Source: Ascarosepion bandense (taxonomy: Eukaryota; Mollusca; Cephalopoda; Sepiida; Sepiidae). Taken from it: DNA of 64,000 bases. Below are positions 1-10,152 of the stretch, one piece after another (position 1 is the first letter of the stretch; each line of letters starts with the position of its first letter). The stretch lies in NCBI GenBank assembly GCA_037127315.1, contig JBBBDQ010001275.1, forward strand, positions 533,501 through 597,500, written 5' to 3'. The position numbers and the translations under genes are program-made. Under the pieces are notes generated by a model. That model was given only the letters and a program-made list of their open reading frames with translations. It was not told the origin of the DNA and ran no database searches.

Positions 1-225
1 CCAGTCCTTCTCTCATCCTTTCTCTATCATTTCATGTATTTTGTTCTTTTCCTTTCTCACTCTACCCTCACAACTCTCTTCACACTGATATTCCCATCCT
101 TTTCTTGCCCTTTCTCCAACACCCCCTGTAACTGGTTCATCTTTCTCTTCGCTCTTCTCCTGCCTAAACTTTCACTTTTCTCTTATGTACCAGTGGCAGT
201 CCCACCTTGCTTAGGGTGAAACAAT
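1..225 (+). mobile_element. 3' terminal fragment of a Jockey/CR1-like LINE (family A)
   Basis: This is a pyrimidine-rich LINE tail ending in the box 'ccagtggcag...ccttgcttagggtgaaa' followed by an A/T-rich end. The same tail recurs at 36160-36425, 48500-49125, 54960-55095 and 60340-60470, and inverted near 19020, 22095 and 51915. Complete neighbours of this tail elsewhere in the window carry reverse-transcriptase C-terminal sequence, which is why I assign it to a LINE. The copy runs off the left edge of the window and has no coding capacity. Confidence 0.7.
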
Positions 226-244
226 TAAATTTTTTAATTGTGCG

Positions 245-325
245 TTGTGGTACAGTGGATATCGGCTCGGAACGAGAAACCGGCGAGCCAAGTTCGAATT
301 CGAGCCGATATCCACTGTACCACAA
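245..325. repeat. SINE head in a perfect 25-bp inverted repeat
   Basis: The arms 245-269 and 301-325 are exact reverse complements of the tRNA-derived SINE head. The 31-bp loop holds the rest of the head, including a B-box-like 'agttcgaattc'. Normal SINE copies in this window (for example 10781 and 18555) have the head only once, so this is a foldback rearrangement of a SINE 5' end. Confidence 0.75.
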
Positions 326-479
326 TTAACTTTTGCCACTGCATTAAATTGGGTATGAGTCCAAGAAAGAAAGAAAACCACATTTCATTTTGTTGGTTCA
401 AATTTCATGAAGAATGGCTTGAAAAATCATCACAATAAGAGCTACAATGAATCTTATTAGTTCAAGAAATAAAATTATA

Positions 480-1020
480 TTCTGATGAAATTTTTCATTG
501 TTAAAAGTAACCCTTGCATTCAGACTGATGACATATCAATGCGTCTGCCTCTCAATCTTATATTATATATTTTCATTATGGGCTCACTTAAAAAAAAAAT
601 CATTATCAATTTCACTGAAATATGTCCAATATATTAATGAAAGTAACCTTATGATTATTATGATAATATTTCTATTCAGACTGATGACATAGCAACAGGT
701 CTGCCTTTTGATACTAATTTATTAAAATTTCAACATGGCTCACACAGAAAAAATCTTCAGTAATTTTGCGAAATGTATGTTTTGTATATTGATTAAATAT
801 TCATAGTTAAAAAAAAAATAAAAAACAAAATACAAAACCTGAATTCTTTGAAAAATTGATTCTATATCACTAATATTAAACAAGCAAATCTGCATAAATA
901 TCCTCTACTCTGTATAAAACCCATTTTTTAGGATCAATATAACATTGACTCAAACTGACAGCATAGCAGTGGTTTTGCTTCTCAATCCAACTATATAATT
1001 TCTACATTACTCATTTAGAA
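480..1020. repeat. Three diverged copies of a local repeat
   Basis: The motif 'cagactgatgacat...tctgcct..caat' occurs near 527, 677 and 952 with related AT-rich flanks. The copies are old and unevenly spaced. Nothing else is recognisable between 330 and 1040. Confidence 0.45.
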
Positions 1021-1287
1021 AACAAAATCTTTTTTATAAATTTCAGAGTTTGGTTGAAAAGTAACTTCCCATTATAAAATATTTATAATTTATTTATTAA
1101 CTATAATTTTTACAAGAGCAGGATATGAGAGGAAAGCATTTAGTATGAGGTTTTATTTAAAATTTGATATGAGCATCAGAAATTGTGCCAACAGATTTCA
1201 CGGGTCCCTCTTGTGGCATGGAAGAAATAATCTCTTGTATTTGCCCTTCAAGTACTAAACTCTTACATAACATTCGAAAAAAACAGG

Positions 1288-2492
1288 TGATCAAAAATAT
1301 CAGAATGATTAACAAAATCATACTATTATAATGGATACATCATATCTAAATGAAAATAGAGTACTTGATGTGAAAAACCTTTACTTTCAATAACAGCTTG
1401 ACATCCTTTGCTACATGAGCAAATTAATGTCTTGTTAATTAACAGATATTTTCTTCTATTCTCCTTTCAAATTAGTCCATAGTTTTTGACGTTTGTTGGA
1501 TTCTTTTCCTTATCTCGTTCATTTAGTAACTTCTAAACATTCTCAATAGGATTTATGTCTTGGTTTTGAGCAGGACTCTCCATAACAGTAACAAAATCCT
1601 CTTCAGATAGAAACATCTTAACAGACTTTACTGTGTGACATGGCGGGTTATCATGCATAAATACAGCTGGTTGATTAATTGCAGTTCTCAAATTACGTAC
1701 AACGTTTCTTCAATATCTCTTTGTATACAGTTGCATTAATTTTACTGTGTAGCCGAACAAGAGATCCTGTACCAGTTGATGAAATCATGCCAAATACCAT
1801 CACACTTCCTCCTCCAAATTTAGCACTACTTTTAGTGCACTGAGGCAAATATTGTTCCTTAAGACTGCATCAAAAGAACCTTCTCCCTTCACAACCGAAC
1901 AGGCTAAACTTTAACTCATTGCTGAAATGAACACAATCTCACTGTTCTTCTGTCCATATGATGTGTTCAGTAGCAAATTTCAATCAGCTCATTTGATCCC
2001 TTTTAGAAATGTAAGGCTTCATAGAGGCTACTCAACTGTTCAGATTTATATTATTAAGTCTTTGTGAAATAGTGTGCCTTGATATTTTAATGCCAAGGTT
2101 AGCATTAACTCTTTTGTTATTCTTTACCAATCCATCTGTCTTTCCTTGCAGTAGTTTTCCTAGGCCCGCCAGGTGGGTTATTGGTTTCACATGACCCAGT
2201 TTCCTCAAGTTTTCTTAAAATACTATGAATAACACTTTTAGATTTCCCCACACTCTTTAAAATATCACCGATCGAGAGTTTATCTTCATTACGAAACTTG
2301 ACTATCAGTTTTCTAAGTTCCAATGATGTCACAGATTTTTTTGCCATGTTTACAATACAAGAGCCAGTAAATAGTCGGTGTAATTTAGTAAAATACTGGA
2401 TTTTATATTCTGGCCCCCCAAAAATTTTTAATAATACAAAATAATTATTAAATTTTATAGATTTATTTAATTGTTCTGATGTTTTTGATAAT
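1288..2492 (-). pseudogene. Tc1-like DNA transposon, broken transposase, DD35E spacing
   Basis: The element encodes a cut-and-paste transposase of the Tc1/mariner superfamily on the minus strand. The N-terminal part (2117-2347, starting MAKKSVTSLE) is a paired-like helix-turn-helix DNA-binding region with the GPRK-type linker 'PGGPRKTT'. Further along, the catalytic core reads F-M-H-D-N-P-P (Asp at 1650-1652) and N-P-I-E-N-V (Glu at 1542-1544). I count 35 residues between the Asp and the Glu, not the 34 usual for Tc1. A TAG stop replaces the usual Trp after N-P-I-E-N-V, and frameshifts separate the N-terminus from the core. Imperfect inverted ends pair 1288-1310 ('tgatcaaaaatatcag...') with 2468-2493, giving a standard element length of about 1.2 kb. 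The element is inactive. The superfamily is secure. The DD35E subfamily is inferred from spacing alone. Confidence 0.8.
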
Positions 2493-2848
2493 CTATTTTT
2501 CTTTTAATGTTATGCAATTATTCTTATAACTTTATCAAAATAAATTTATTGAACTTTATATTTTGGAATTATTTTATTTACTTTTATATCTTTTTTTGTC
2601 CTTGATAAAATATTCTTTGAAGCTTTAAAATAAAAAGTTATTTCACATTTAGACTTTTTCTTAACATCATTCTGATCTTTATGCTCACTACTGTATATAG
2701 TTATATGTTGGGTTGACTTTTTTACTGTGTTAGTACATATGCCCGCTAAAAACATTTTGCCACCGATATATAGTGACACAATAAAAACAGGTTTACCCAA
2801 AATGATAAGAAGAGGTCAACTCAAGATAAAGTATATAAGCGGATATAC

Positions 2849-2902
2849 TTAAAAGAATGCTAAAAGAATGCTAAAAGAATGCTAAAAGAATGCTAAAAGA
2901 AG
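2849..2902. repeat. 11-bp tandem repeat, about 5 copies
   Basis: The unit is 'aaaagaatgct' repeated head to tail. From 2493 to 2849 I see only AT-rich sequence with a non-conserved open frame. Confidence 0.85.
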
Positions 2903-3039
2903 GTCAACAAAGTAAAAAGTAATTAACCAGTTGCAAATTCATCAAGCAAAAAAGAATCACTCACATACAAAGGTGTCAAATTATACCAAAATTCATATAC
3001 ATACAAAAAATTGGGAAACAACAGCAGAAAACAAAAAAT

Positions 3040-3138
3040 CCTGACAAGTGAAGACATCACAATAACGTATTCATGAATCTTTGAACTCGGCATGACAGAA
3101 ATAATTCTGCTCAGCTAAATGAAAAACTTCACTACATT
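3040..3138 (-). repeat. Dispersed hairpin-bearing repeat, family H
   Basis: Reverse-complement copy of a repeat also found at 6165-6265 (+), 6648-6743 (-), 34382-34535 (+ then -) and 55545-55625 (+). Shared words are 'ctgagcaga', 'gccaacttcgaagttt' and a central hairpin resembling GACATC-loop-GATGTC. The copy abuts a (TA)n tract at 3137-3161. Confidence 0.6.
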
Positions 3139-3206
3139 ATATATATATATATATATATATGTATGTAAAAATTAAGACGGACATGTTATTCCATGGTTAA
3201 GTAAAA

Positions 3207-3238
3207 GTATCGGCCTATTTCATGTGAAACATCTTCAG
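3207..3238 (-). other. Hammerhead-ribozyme-like motif, degenerate
   Basis: Read on the minus strand this gives CTGAAGA, then a short self-pairing segment (TTTCA...TGAAA), then GGCCGATA where a hammerhead core would have GAAA. The core is therefore damaged. Such motifs are known in the terminal repeats of Penelope-like retroelements. A second motif of the same type lies at 3609. Confidence 0.35.
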
Positions 3239-3307
3239 CCTTAGTCTTTATTGTACAGAAGATTTTATCACTCAACAACCATTATATATATATATATATA
3301 TATAACT

Positions 3308-3562
3308 GCATTGCAAATTTGCGAACAGCATTTGTTATTTTTGTTAACTATAGCTGTTGCTTAGAGGAATTTTATGTCAACACAAAATAAAATCCGGTCA
3401 TAACATGTTACATTGCATTTGAATACATGGTTTTGTTGTCATTTCACGCTATCATGCGGTGTGACATCATAGAACTGCATTGCAAATCTGAGAACTGCGT
3501 TTGTTAATTTTGGTAACTGTTGCCGTTGCCAAGCGGAGTTTTATGTCAACACAAAATAAAAT
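3308..3562. repeat. Direct duplication of about 88 bp
   Basis: The sequence from 'actgcattgcaaat' to 'aacacaaaataaaatc' occurs at about 3306-3394 and again at about 3474-3562, with some 80 bp between. The copies differ at a modest number of positions. They lie between the two hammerhead-like motifs, so they may be part of one Penelope-type terminal region. Confidence 0.7.
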
Positions 3563-3608
3563 CGTCGGTGATGGTGGATTTTATAATATTTCAGTTTAAA
3601 CAATCTCT

Positions 3609-3634
3609 CTGAAGATGGCTCATGTGAGCCGAAA
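3609..3634 (+). other. Hammerhead-ribozyme-like motif with intact core words
   Basis: CTGAAGA at 3609-3615 fits the hammerhead CUGANGA box. It is followed by a 5-6 bp hairpin, GGCTC...GAGCC (3617-3630), and then GAAA at 3631-3634. One extra T sits between the first box and the stem. I could not define stem III or the cleavage site with confidence. Known context for such motifs is Penelope-like elements, and a Penelope-type RT remnant lies at 4500-5040. Confidence 0.4.
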
Positions 3635-3801
3635 GCTTAGAAGCAAATTAATAAAAAATTATCCAAATGTTGGAGAATTTTTGTCTTTATTTTCAACTGA
3701 AATTAAAGCCCAAAATATGATGTTTAGAATGGCTCATGATTAAACAAAATAGACATTCATTGTCTCTTATATTTAACAGCATATGTTTAGAAAATATATA
3801 A

Positions 3802-3842
<41 letters not shown>

Positions 3843-3843
<1 letters not shown>

Positions 3844-4500
3844 ATTCGTATCTAGGGGGCAGCAATGATCTAAGTTCATTGGAGCAGAAACCGTGAAAGT
3901 ATTTATAGAAGAGACACAGGGAAGCCACATCATGCCGGTGAGAGAGAGAGAGACTGCAGGTGGTCTGGTGTCGATCACATTACAGACCCTCCACTGCACC
4001 TTGTCGAGAAGCCCAAGGAGAATAGCAGGGGCACTCGACCAGATATGGCAGCAGTATTCAATGCACGGGCGGATAGTAGATTTATATATTTGCAAGATAG
4101 ATTCAGACAGAAAAAACTTCCGGGCTCTGCACAAAGAACCGACTTTCATAGCAGCATATTTAGCAATGGATTTGATATAGTCATTCCATTTGAGGTCCGC
4201 TGTAAGTGTGAGACCAAGGAGGCATAGTGTTTTACTCTCTGGGAGGCAAGCCTGGTCCATGCTCATGGGAGGTATGTGCAATTGTCTATGAGGGTTAATT
4301 GACAGTAGCTTTGTTTTAAAAGCATTAAAATTTACAAGCCATTTCTTACCCCAGTCCACTACGGATTGGAGGTCCTTTTCAAGCGTGGCCGCAAATTTGT
4401 TTATTAGTGGGGGTATTGTGGACTTGCTCTTGTTAAGTACTCTTTTACAGAGTCGCCAGTAGTCTTTGGTGCCGAACTTAGAGGATGCTATGTGTCGTGT
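3843..4500 (-). pseudogene. LINE family A, reverse transcriptase C-terminal remnant with internal deletion
   Basis: The minus-strand frame from 4359 encodes the segment following the polymerase motifs of a Jockey/CR1-like non-LTR reverse transcriptase. It includes W-L-V-N-F-N-A-F-K-T-K, L-G-L-T-L-T and Y-K-S-T-I-R-P-C-I-E-Y-C. Directly upstream (about 4395-4500) the frame reads K-F-G-T-K-D-Y-W-R-L-C, which belongs well before the catalytic palm. The YxDD-containing middle of the RT has thus been deleted. The 3' end is replaced by a (TA)n tract at 3808-3839. The copy is non-functional. Confidence 0.8.
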
Positions 4501-5040
4501 TATTTTTTTGCAAAATTTGTCAAGGAAAATTCTATTTGTTTATTGATGAGGGAAATTATTGCTGATTTGATTTTGTTTAATCTTGGTAAGTTCCTTATAA
4601 AAAGAAATGTCCAAAGAAAATTTCTTGGGCTCGATAAATCAGGTTTTAGATAACAGTTACTTTGTATCTTGTAAAGAAAACACAAGTAGGTTTTTTTGTA
4701 AAGAGAGGTGATAAAATGACATCTACATCGTAAGGAAAGTGATTTTAATGTTAAATTTGAATCAGTAAGTAAAATGTACGACAGAGTTATTCTCACAGGT
4801 CCCTTTAATTTTTTTCTTTTAAGGTGTTTTTTAATGTGAATATGTTGTCAATATAGAAAGTGTATATAGGGGAGCTTTGTGGAATTATTGAAGACTTCGT
4901 TCCCTACAAGACTTGTGTAAAAATCAGAGAGAGTCAGTCCAAGGACCAGATTCATCGCTATGCTCTCATTTTTGTATAAATGTTGCCATGTTTCAAAGGA
5001 CGCTCAGCTTCAAATTTAGGTCTTTGATGTCTGGCGTATG
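4500..5040 (-). pseudogene. Penelope-type reverse transcriptase remnant
   Basis: On the minus strand about 4820-5040 reads as a decayed palm segment with L-S-D-F-Y-T-S-L-V and Y-I-D-N-I, a degraded form of the Y-x-D-D-I active-site box. It continues at 4500-4796 into D-S-N-L-T-L-K-S-L and H-F-I-T-S-L-Y-K-K-T. That matches the order seen after the active site in Penelope-like element RTs, where a 'TSxYRKPT'-type word follows. Stops and frame changes are present. It is recognised by motif order only, so the assignment is tentative. Confidence 0.5.
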
Positions 5041-5124
5041 TAGATGTTTAATTTAGCTGATATCTGTGCTTTTCTATCTTTATTCTTTTAACACTATTAT
5101 TATTATTATCAAACATAGTAATAG

Positions 5125-5530
5125 TAATTGCATTCACTTACGCGCAAATACCCTTGTGAAAGATATTAATTCATCTCTTCCTTCCAGTTATGAATTAAAT
5201 AACAGGACAGATTGGGTTCTATAGCCTTGGTCGGCAACCAGTCTACTGACTGAGTGAATATAATAGTTGGAAACATGATTAAAGGCTTCTACTGGGCATA
5301 AAGTGGGGGATCGGTTTTCTATTGCTATGAAGTAATAGACTGATCCCCCACCAGCTATGAGTCAAATAACAGGACAGATTGGGTTCTATAGCCTTAATTG
5401 GCAACCAGTCTACTGCAGAAAGCAATGGCAACCTACTGCGGGAGAATCTTCTGCCCAGTCAGTTATGTCTCTTTTGAGACATGATCACCCAAGCGTGTAT
5501 CACGTATGGCACTTAACTGAGTAATAGTAA
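5125..5530 (+). mobile_element. Two 5'-truncated tRNA-derived SINE copies in tandem
   Basis: SINE body words ('aaataacaggacagattggg', 'ggcaaccagtctactg', 'gcacttaactga') occur at 5133-5260 and again at 5340-5528. Between them, 5305-5347 is a small inverted repeat ('gggggatc...gatccccc'). The first copy lacks the end of the SINE body. The second has it complete. Confidence 0.75.
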
Positions 5531-6160
5531 TAGTTTTATGAGGTAAAGTGATATGTTGAATGAATGATTCCACATATCACTTTCAATGGCAGAGAGGAGA
5601 AAAATACTCTGAAGGGATGCATTTAGCTTCCAGAAGCACATTCATTTCAAAACTCTCGAAAGTAAATTTATATGTTTTTTTATGCCAAATTGTGACCCGT
5701 ATTTTTCTTCATCCAACCATAACTCATTCGTATAAGGCAGACTCTATTAAATAAAAACATTATTAGTCTGAGATAGTTCTACTGGGGGACAATATTGTTA
5801 TTTTTTCATTTTATCAATTATATATATATATATTAACATGGAGTAGTCATCAGTAGATGATTGACCTTCTCGCAGAATATCCAATGTAATCATTTACGAA
5901 TTTGGATTTATCAGGAACACTTTTCCCTAAATAATTAGATTGGATATACTATGAAAAGGTCAGTGATTTGCAGATTACAACGCCATGTTAATTCACAGCA
6001 TTTACAAGCACCAGCACAAGCGAATAAAATATATTGTACTCAGTTATGATAATGCTTACATTGCTGTTTTTTCAGTGTTATAATAATAAAAAGATATTTT
6101 GGCAAGCAGGTTTTTTTGCTGTAAATTGCTCTACATTGGAATACGGATAGAGCGTTAACA
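5530..6160. other. No recognisable feature
   Basis: AT-rich sequence with a short (TA)n at 5818-5832. Open frames are short and not conserved-looking. Confidence 0.5.
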
Positions 6161-6164
6161 GGAT

Positions 6165-6745
6165 TAATGTGGAGAAGTTTGTCACTTAACTGAGCAGAGT
6201 TTTATCAACTTCGAAGTTTTGTAAGGACATCGTCATGATGTCTTCATTCGTCAGAGCTAAATTACAGTTGAGTCCTTGTTGTTTTACTTATTTACATGGA
6301 TCTTGGGGTATTTTGATGTTTTGGTCTACTTGTGGTTAATTGTTTTTGATTGCTTTTGTTATGTTGACGTCTTTAATGTATTATTTTCTTTTTATTGTGC
6401 AGGTGGTTGATTTCCTTTTATTGCTTTCTATTGTGCATGTGAATAGGTTTCTGCTTAATTGCTTTGTAATGAGTTGGTTTCTTCTTGTCATTTAGGTTGA
6501 TCTGTGTTTATTGTGTTTAGTTGAACTTTTTCTTAATGTTTTAGTTTGTTTGACTGCTGAAAGAACTTTTTTGTTTATAGTTAAGTGCTCGTGTTCTTGT
6601 GTGTATTTATATTTGTGAAACTCAACAGCAGATGAAAAATTAAACCCTGGTAAGTAAAGACATCATAACACTGTTTTCATGAAACATTGAAGTTGGCATG
6701 ACTCTGCTCAGTTAAATGACAAACTTCTCTGCATTAATCCTATAT
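6165..6745. repeat. Family H repeats in inverted orientation around a 380-bp T-rich core
   Basis: 6165-6265 (+) and 6648-6743 (-) are inverted copies of the same repeat, each including 'ctgagcagag', an aacttc-type word and part of the ACATC/GATGT hairpin. The core is T-rich and non-coding. The layout resembles a composite foldback element or a Penelope element with inverted terminal repeats. Confidence 0.5.
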
Positions 6746-6904
6746 AAATATGTATTAGGACCTTGAATAAATTCTCTCTGTTTTCCAACAGATGACATTC
6801 CAGAACTGTATGCATATAGTTTCTGATGGTAATGCATTTATAAGGAAGTACTATGAGCAATCTTGAAATTCAGTGTATGTCATTTTGCTGAAGTGTAAAA
6901 AACT

Positions 6905-7912
6905 TTGTTTTTCATAGAGTTAAATAAGTCTGATTTTGTGTCAAAGGGAATTTTACTGAACTACTTTATTCAAAAGAAATCTGCAGCTGAAGTAAACAGA
7001 ATTCTTTTTGAGAATTACGGTGACCCTGCTCTGCTGAAAAAATATGCAGAGATTTGGTTTAGATGCTTCAAAGATAGGGATTTTGATGTTGAGGATAAAA
7101 AAAAAACCTGATGCGCCAAAAAAATTTGAAGACAAAGAATTAAATAAATTACTTCATGAAGACTCATGTCAGGTGCAAGCTGAACTTGCAAAACCATTAG
7201 AAGTTGATCACACAAAAGTTCTGAGATGTTTAAAAGCATTAGGAATGATTCAAAAGCAAGGAGATTGGGTGCCATATGAACTGAAACTAAGAGACACGAA
7301 TGGCATCTTGTGACACGTGAACAGCTGCGTAAACAGTAAAAAAAGGAAAGTGTTTTGGCATTGTATCATAGCCCGTGATGAAAAGTGGATACCCTACAAT
7401 AACTCTAAGTGCAAAAGATTGTGGGGTAAGCCCAGCCATGCATATACATCAGCGAAAAAGCCAATTATAAAAGGTTCAAAGCTTCTCCTCTGCATCTGGT
7501 CGGATTAGCTGGGCGTAGTTTATTATGAGCACCTCAAACCAAATAAAACCCTCACAGGAAATCACTATTGACTACAGTTGATGTGTTTGAGCTGAGAACT
7601 GAAGAAAAAATGGTTGCTATACCAGCAGAGGCATGACAAAGTGATTGTCTAACATGACAATGCGAGGCCACACGTTGCAAAATGGGTGAAAACCTATTTG
7701 GAAATGCTTAAATGGAAGCCCAACCCAACCCGCCATATTCACCAGACATTGCCACGTCTGACTATCATTTTTTGATCAATGGCCTGGCTGAGCAGCACTT
7801 TCATTCTTATGAAGATGCCAAAAAATGGGTTGACTTGCGGTTAGCCTCAGAAGACGTGTTGTTTTTCTGTTGTGGAATTCAAATGCTGCCAGAAAGATGA
7901 AAAAAAGTAGTG
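6905..7912 (+). pseudogene. Mariner transposase, frameshifted, DD34D triad retained
   Basis: This is a mariner-family transposase, which would bind its terminal repeats and cut and paste the element. The N-terminal helix-turn-helix region begins near 6905 (N-Y-F-I-Q-K-K-S-A-A-E-V). The second DNA-binding part includes K-V-L-R-C-L-K-A-L-G-M and W-V-P-Y-E-L. The catalytic aspartates are visible: D in A-R-D-E-K-W (7377-7379), D in H-D-N-A-R-P-H (7655-7657) and D in T-S-D-Y-H-F (7760-7762). The last two are in one frame with 34 residues between, the mariner signature. Frameshifts and stops (for example the TAA just before H-D-N) inactivate it. The start and end follow the protein similarity, and I could not define the inverted ends. 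Confidence 0.85.
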
Positions 7913-8084
7913 GCTAGCAATAGATAATACTTTCAATGATATGTTTTTTATTAATTTTTGTAAATAAAACATTATTTTTTTATGAAAGATCAGCGAGCAC
8001 TTATTTAAGGACGTTATATATGTATCAATTAAGTGCCATGCATGATATATGCTTGAACGATCATTTTCCTGCAATAGGTTGTCT

Positions 8085-8275
8085 TTACTTTCTGTGGTAG
8101 ACTGGTTGACAACTAAGACTATAGAACCAAATCTATCCTGCTACTTAACCCATAGCTAGAGGGAGAAGCAACGGATTCATACTTTTTTCCAAAGGTATTT
8201 GAATGCAACAAATTCAACTGAAAGTCGAATTTGGCTGTTCAATTTCTTGTTCTGACTGTACCACAACACACGTCT

Positions 8276-8280
<5 letters not shown>
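8085..8280 (-). mobile_element. tRNA-derived SINE, minus strand
   Basis: Reverse complement of the SINE body and head: 'gtagactggttgacaac', 'tagaaccaaatc', and a decayed head ending 'tgtaccacaacac'. A (TA)n tract (8276-8310) follows. Confidence 0.75.

Positions 8281-8310
<30 letters not shown>
8276..8310. repeat. (TA)n microsatellite
   Basis: Uninterrupted TA dinucleotides. Further short (TA)n tracts lie at 8527-8546 and 8707-8740, and the sequence between them is not recognisable. Confidence 0.95.
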
Positions 8311-8313
<3 letters not shown>

Positions 8314-8705
8314 AAAATAAATTTTCAAAATTCAAAAATTTTGAATGAATATTTCGACATAAAATCCCTAAGAGAGATTTTACGTCTCCTCAGCAACGTA
8401 ATTTTAATTCCATTGAGCTCTCCTCCTGTATCAGTTTTTAATATTAAAATTTAATATTAATTAGGATCAGGTTCTTGGGATTTACCTTCCTACTTTTCCA
8501 TTTCGGATTAAAGTATTTGAATAAAATATATATATATATATATATAGGAAGGATATTTTCATACAAACATGTTTCACTAAATAATACAGATGTAGGATGA
8601 TCTTAGAGGTGATTGAAAGTACTTGGGTAGGGAAAATCTATGCCACTTTTGTTGATACCGTCAAGAAAGTAATTAGAAAATGGAGCATTACAAAAGTAAA
8701 TAGAC

Positions 8706-8741
<36 letters not shown>

Positions 8742-8919
8742 CTGGCATAATTTTATTACTACCGGTAATATTTTTGTGGATACAAATATTTGAGTAGATG
8801 ATCCATTTATTTCAAAAACTATTTCATCTTTCAGTCTCTGTACTCAAGTAAACTTAATAAAATATGCCCTCAAACTAGACTCAAACATGCATCAAATTTT
8901 GCAGGTGGAACCACCAAAC

Positions 8920-9260
8920 AGTAAGGATCACACTGTACAAGGCCCAGGGGCCACTCAAAGTAGAGGGTTACATTAAGAGTTAATTTATATGGATAGAAAA
9001 TGGAAGATAATGTGTAACTCTAGACTTGAACAGGTTAAGATTGTAGTGATTAGGAAAACATTCTCTTGGGAGTCTGTTCCACAGGACAGTGGTTTGTAAG
9101 GAAGATGTTTGAGTGGAACTTACCTCTTGTTGATGAAATTTAGAGAAAATATAGGTGGTTTGTTAATTGTCGTAGTCGTGATGGTTAGACCTAGCAGAAC
9201 CAAGAAATGTAATTTGTTCAAGCACTTTCCATGGAAGCAGTGAGAAATTTGCCATATCAC
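8920..9260 (-). pseudogene. LINE C-terminal fragment, CR1/Jockey-like
   Basis: The minus-strand frame includes T-T-V-L-W-N-R-L-P-R-E-C-F-P, N-L-N-L-F-K-S and V-T-H-Y-L. This is the conserved 'LWNxLP...FK' ending of CR1/Jockey-type LINE reverse transcriptases. The 3' part ('ccactttgagtggcccctg' type, read in reverse) differs from family A, so this is a second LINE family. The copy is severely 5'-truncated. Confidence 0.65.
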
Positions 9261-10152
9261 ACCTGTGTGAAAGAGGTTTCACTCCTCGGGTTCGAACTTA
9301 GAATTTTTCCTTTTTCCAGGTTGGTTGATAATAAATACAAAAGTTCCCAGTTTGCCCCATTCTGGATGATACTTTTCCCCAAGCTGTGAAATTGAATGCA
9401 ATTTCAGCTGGTTTTCTGCACCTAAACCATTGTGTTACACAGGCATATATGAAAATGAGATTAAATGGATAAAAGGTGAAAAACAGTGAAAACAATGTTT
9501 GCAATAACTAATATTTTTTTCTGATAATTCCTTCCTCTGGCAAACTAACATAATACTGACCTTATTTATTCCATTAAGCAGCAAAATGCCAAAAAATGAT
9601 GGAAACTTTAAGCTTTTGTTTGTGAATAAAAAACAAGTTGCATGCTGAAAAATTCCTCAATTGGAAATGTTCCACAAGCAATTCTCTTTTACTTTTGTTA
9701 TCCCCAAACACTTCTTTTTCATCAAATCTTCTCACACTAAATCAAACGTTGGTACTGGTATAAAATATGTGTACAAAAATAAAAAGGCAGGGCAAAATTT
9801 ATACATGACATATTTTTTTGTTTTCAAATTCAGAGCCCATTAAAAACATTCAACTCTTCCAAGTTATTTCAGAAAAATATTGCAATTTGAAAAAAGCAGA
9901 AATGCTTCAGTTGAGTTCTGTAATCTCTGTGAACTTGCATTTAAAATGGAGGTACAAAATGACATCCCATCATGTGCAAACTTTTTTTTTAAAAATCTAA
10001 ATAACATATTTTTAATCTAAATTAAACATTTGGAAACACATTTTTGATGAATTCTCCGAGATTTCATTTGAAAATTAAAACAGAATAAACAAATAAAATT
10101 TTTGTTTTTTAGAATGTGATTAGTTTTCTAAGAAAATCATATGAAAACTTAC
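9261..10152. other. Intronic sequence with no recognisable element
   Basis: AT-rich DNA just downstream (in minus-strand terms) of the EPAC exon. A 'cctcgggttcgaact' word near 9288 may be a decayed tRNA-like B box. I looked for the next EPAC exon here and did not find it. Confidence 0.5.

Noticed and set aside
1..10152. Next EPAC exon (LFRQGD-type) on the minus strand
   Set aside because: I looked for the family's conserved words in reverse complement and found none. It may lie left of the window.
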